A DNA stretch of 6,758 nucleotides from UBA2256 sp964453055. GTDB lineage: Bacteria > Spirochaetota > Spirochaetia > Treponematales > Rectinemataceae. The notes beneath the pieces were generated by a model. It was not told the origin of the DNA. It did not search any database and was given only the letters and a program-made list of their open reading frames with translations. The translations under genes were made by a program, and so were the position numbers. Of this stretch, positions 5,442-6,758 are shown piece by piece (within the stretch, counting starts at the first letter, position 1; each line of letters begins with the position of its first letter). The stretch lies in assembly GCA_964453055.1 (NCBI GenBank), contig CAYVOD010000089.1, forward strand, positions 1 through 6,758. Direction: 5' to 3'.

Positions 5442-6476
5442 ATGCGTTACTCTCTTCCTTCGGGCTACAAATCCTTGTTAGGAGTAAAAGAAACCGAAAG
5501 GGCTATCAAGGAAATCAAGGATTTTTTTCAGCTGAGCCTCGCGACGGAATTGAATCTCACCCGGGTCACGGCGCCGCTTTTCGTGCTTTCCGGTTTGGGC
5601 ATCAATGACGATCTCAACGGCATCGAGCGTCCGGTTTCATTTCCGATAAAGGCCATGGGCGGTGCCCGTGCCGAGATCGTCCATTCCCTGGCCAAGTGGA
5701 AGCGCCTTGCGCTGGCCGAATACAAGTTCAAGCGAGGATTCGGCCTTTATACGGACATGAACGCCATCCGGGCCGATGAAGATCTGGATCCCATACACTC
5801 CCTCTATGTCGATCAGTGGGACTGGGAACGCGTCATAGGAGCGGCGGACAGAAACCTGGATTTTTTGAAATTCGTAGTGAAAAAGATTTACTCTTCATTC
5901 AAGCGCCTGGAATTCAGGATGCATGACCTGTATCCTGCACTGCCTCTGGAACTGCCCGAGGAAATCGCCTTCGTCCATGCCGAGGACGCCCAGGCCCGGT
6001 ATCCGTCTCTCAGCCCAAAGGAGCGGGAGAACGCCCTGGCAGAGGAATACGGCGCCTTCTTCCTCATCGGCATCGGATGGGATTTGGCCGACGGCAAGCC
6101 CCACGACGGAAGGGCGGCGGATTACGATGATTGGAGCACTCCCACCGGACCGGGCCGCAGGGGGCTCAACGGCGACATCATAGTCTGGAACGGCATTCTA
6201 AAGCAGGCCTTCGAAGTCTCGTCCATGGGCATTCGGGTAGACAAGGCGGCGCTGGAGCTTCAGCTGGCCAAAAAAGGCCAGGAAGCGCGCAAGGAGCTTT
6301 ATTTTCATAAAAAGCTGCTTCAGGGGGAGCTGCCGCTCTGCATCGGCGGAGGCATAGGCCAGTCGCGGCTCTGCATGTATATTCTGCGCAAGGCCCATAT
6401 CGGGGAAATCCAGGTGGGCCTTTGGCCGGAAGAAATGCGCGCCGACTGCGAAAAAGCCGGCATAAACCTGCTTTGA
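5442..6476 (+). CDS. asnA: Aspartate-ammonia ligase (ammonia-dependent asparagine synthetase A)
   Basis: A cytosolic enzyme that makes L-asparagine from L-aspartate, ATP and free ammonia, releasing AMP and pyrophosphate. It has the class II tRNA-synthetase-like fold. At 344 residues it is slightly longer than E. coli AsnA (330). Family blocks are intact in order: EIVHSLAKWKR (78-88), GLYTDMNAIRADED (101-114), IHSLYVDQWDWERV (118-131), RYPSLSPKEREN (186-197), YDDWSTPTG (228-236), GLNGDIIVWN (241-250), SSMGIRVD (260-267) and the ATP-site motif GGGIGQSRLCM (302-312). The frame is open further upstream to a TTG at 5376. I chose ATG 5442 because GGAGG (5433-5437) precedes it, and because the extra 22 residues have no counterpart in AsnA. 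There is no T-box or clear riboswitch upstream, no hairpin terminator downstream, and the next gene converges from the other strand 28 bases away. Confidence 0.97.
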   Translation: MRYSLPSGYKSLLGVKETERAIKEIKDFFQLSLATELNLTRVTAPLFVLSGLGINDDLNGIERPVSFPIKAMGGARAEIVHSLAKWKRLALAEYKFKRGFGLYTDMNAIRADEDLDPIHSLYVDQWDWERVIGAADRNLDFLKFVVKKIYSSFKRLEFRMHDLYPALPLELPEEIAFVHAEDAQARYPSLSPKERENALAEEYGAFFLIGIGWDLADGKPHDGRAADYDDWSTPTGPGRRGLNGDIIVWNGILKQAFEVSSMGIRVDKAALELQLAKKGQEARKELYFHKKLLQGELPLCIGGGIGQSRLCMYILRKAHIGEIQVGLWPEEMRADCEKAGINLL

Positions 6477-6504
6477 GCTGATTATCGCCTTATCGCCCTC
6501 TGCC

Positions 6505-6758
6505 TTATGGCCTCAGCACCGCGGTTATCCCAAGGGCGTATGCCACAGCGATCACGAGGAATATGCCGATCGCGGGTGCTACCCTTCGTATGGTGCTGGG
6601 CAGGCCGGCCTTGAAATGCTCGGCGCTGACGACCATGCACACGTGAAGCGGCGATACCATCATCCCCGCGTATCCGAAAGCCGCGGCGAGGGCTATGGTA
6701 GCTTCCTTGGGAAAGGTCGCCTGGGCGTCCATCATGCCGAAGACGATGGGGAAGGCCA
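6505..6758 (-). CDS. C-terminal part of a DUF401-like integral membrane protein (cut by window edge)
   Basis: The frame is open from the window edge to a TAA at 6505-6507, so about 84 C-terminal residues are visible and the true start lies beyond 6758. The internal ATG at 6733-6735 is not the start, since the frame continues upstream as AFPIVFG. Visible features are a hydrophobic segment through ALAAAFGYAGMMVSPLHVCM, a short basic/polar loop (EHFKAGLPSTIRRV) and a final membrane helix (APAIGIFLVIAVAYALGI) near the C-terminus. The GYAGMM-SPLH-C pattern resembles the end of DUF401 membrane proteins, whose function is unknown. It might instead belong to another multi-helix transporter of the ion-transporter superfamily. 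It converges on asnA with a 28-base gap and no visible terminator. Confidence 0.6.
   Translation of the reverse strand, partial: AFPIVFGMMDAQATFPKEATIALAAAFGYAGMMVSPLHVCMVVSAEHFKAGLPSTIRRVAPAIGIFLVIAVAYALGITAVLRP

Noticed and set aside
1..6758. CRISPR array, tRNA, insertion sequence, toxin-antitoxin or defence module
   Set aside because: I found no regularly spaced repeats, no cloverleaf, no transposase or integrase motifs and no paired small genes. All well-supported genes belong to housekeeping or uncharacterised chromosomal families.

Overview
The window reads as ordinary bacterial chromosome of moderately high GC. It is tightly packed with single genes on both strands, each with a clear Shine-Dalgarno site, and several have strong intrinsic terminators. 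I see no rRNA, tRNA, CRISPR array, insertion sequence, phage gene or integrase. The organism cannot be named from the sequence. A spirochaete relative is a reasonable guess, because one signal peptide ends in the spacer 'LSA|Q' often seen in treponemes and the gene mix (AsnA, DUF401, YfbK-like lipoprotein, secreted PPOX-fold protein) would fit. That guess is inference only.

Layout, left to right. A TauE/SafE-type membrane exporter (55-786, +) is followed by a small cupin with its own likely promoter and a strong terminator (972-1310, +). A nucleoside 2-deoxyribosyltransferase-family gene (1419-1871, -) lies beyond it. An AT-rich gap and a 13-bp perfect hairpin terminator precede a large YfbK-type von Willebrand factor A lipoprotein (2053-3774, -). 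Upstream of that is a GC-rich structured gap, then the terminator of a small exported PPOX-fold protein (3966-4460, -). An AT-rich divergent promoter region (4461-4596) separates it from a DUF1295 membrane protein (4597-5364, +). Next comes an AsnA aspartate-ammonia ligase (5442-6476, +). The window ends in the C-terminal part of a DUF401-like membrane protein running the other way (6505-6758, -), cut by the window edge.

How they work together: I see no shared pathway. AsnA makes asparagine from aspartate and free ammonia. The deoxyribosyltransferase-family protein would act in nucleoside salvage or base clean-up. TauE/SafE proteins export sulfur-containing or organic anions. The YfbK-like and PPOX-like proteins are predicted to work outside the inner membrane. 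The only plausible co-transcription is DUF1295-asnA (77-bp gap, same strand), and possibly tauE-cupin, although the cupin appears to have its own promoter.

I looked for a new system and did not find a convincing one. The points most worth a second look are the exported PPOX-fold protein, the cupin whose usual metal-site glutamate is a glutamine, and the GC-rich double-hairpin gap upstream of the vWA lipoprotein.
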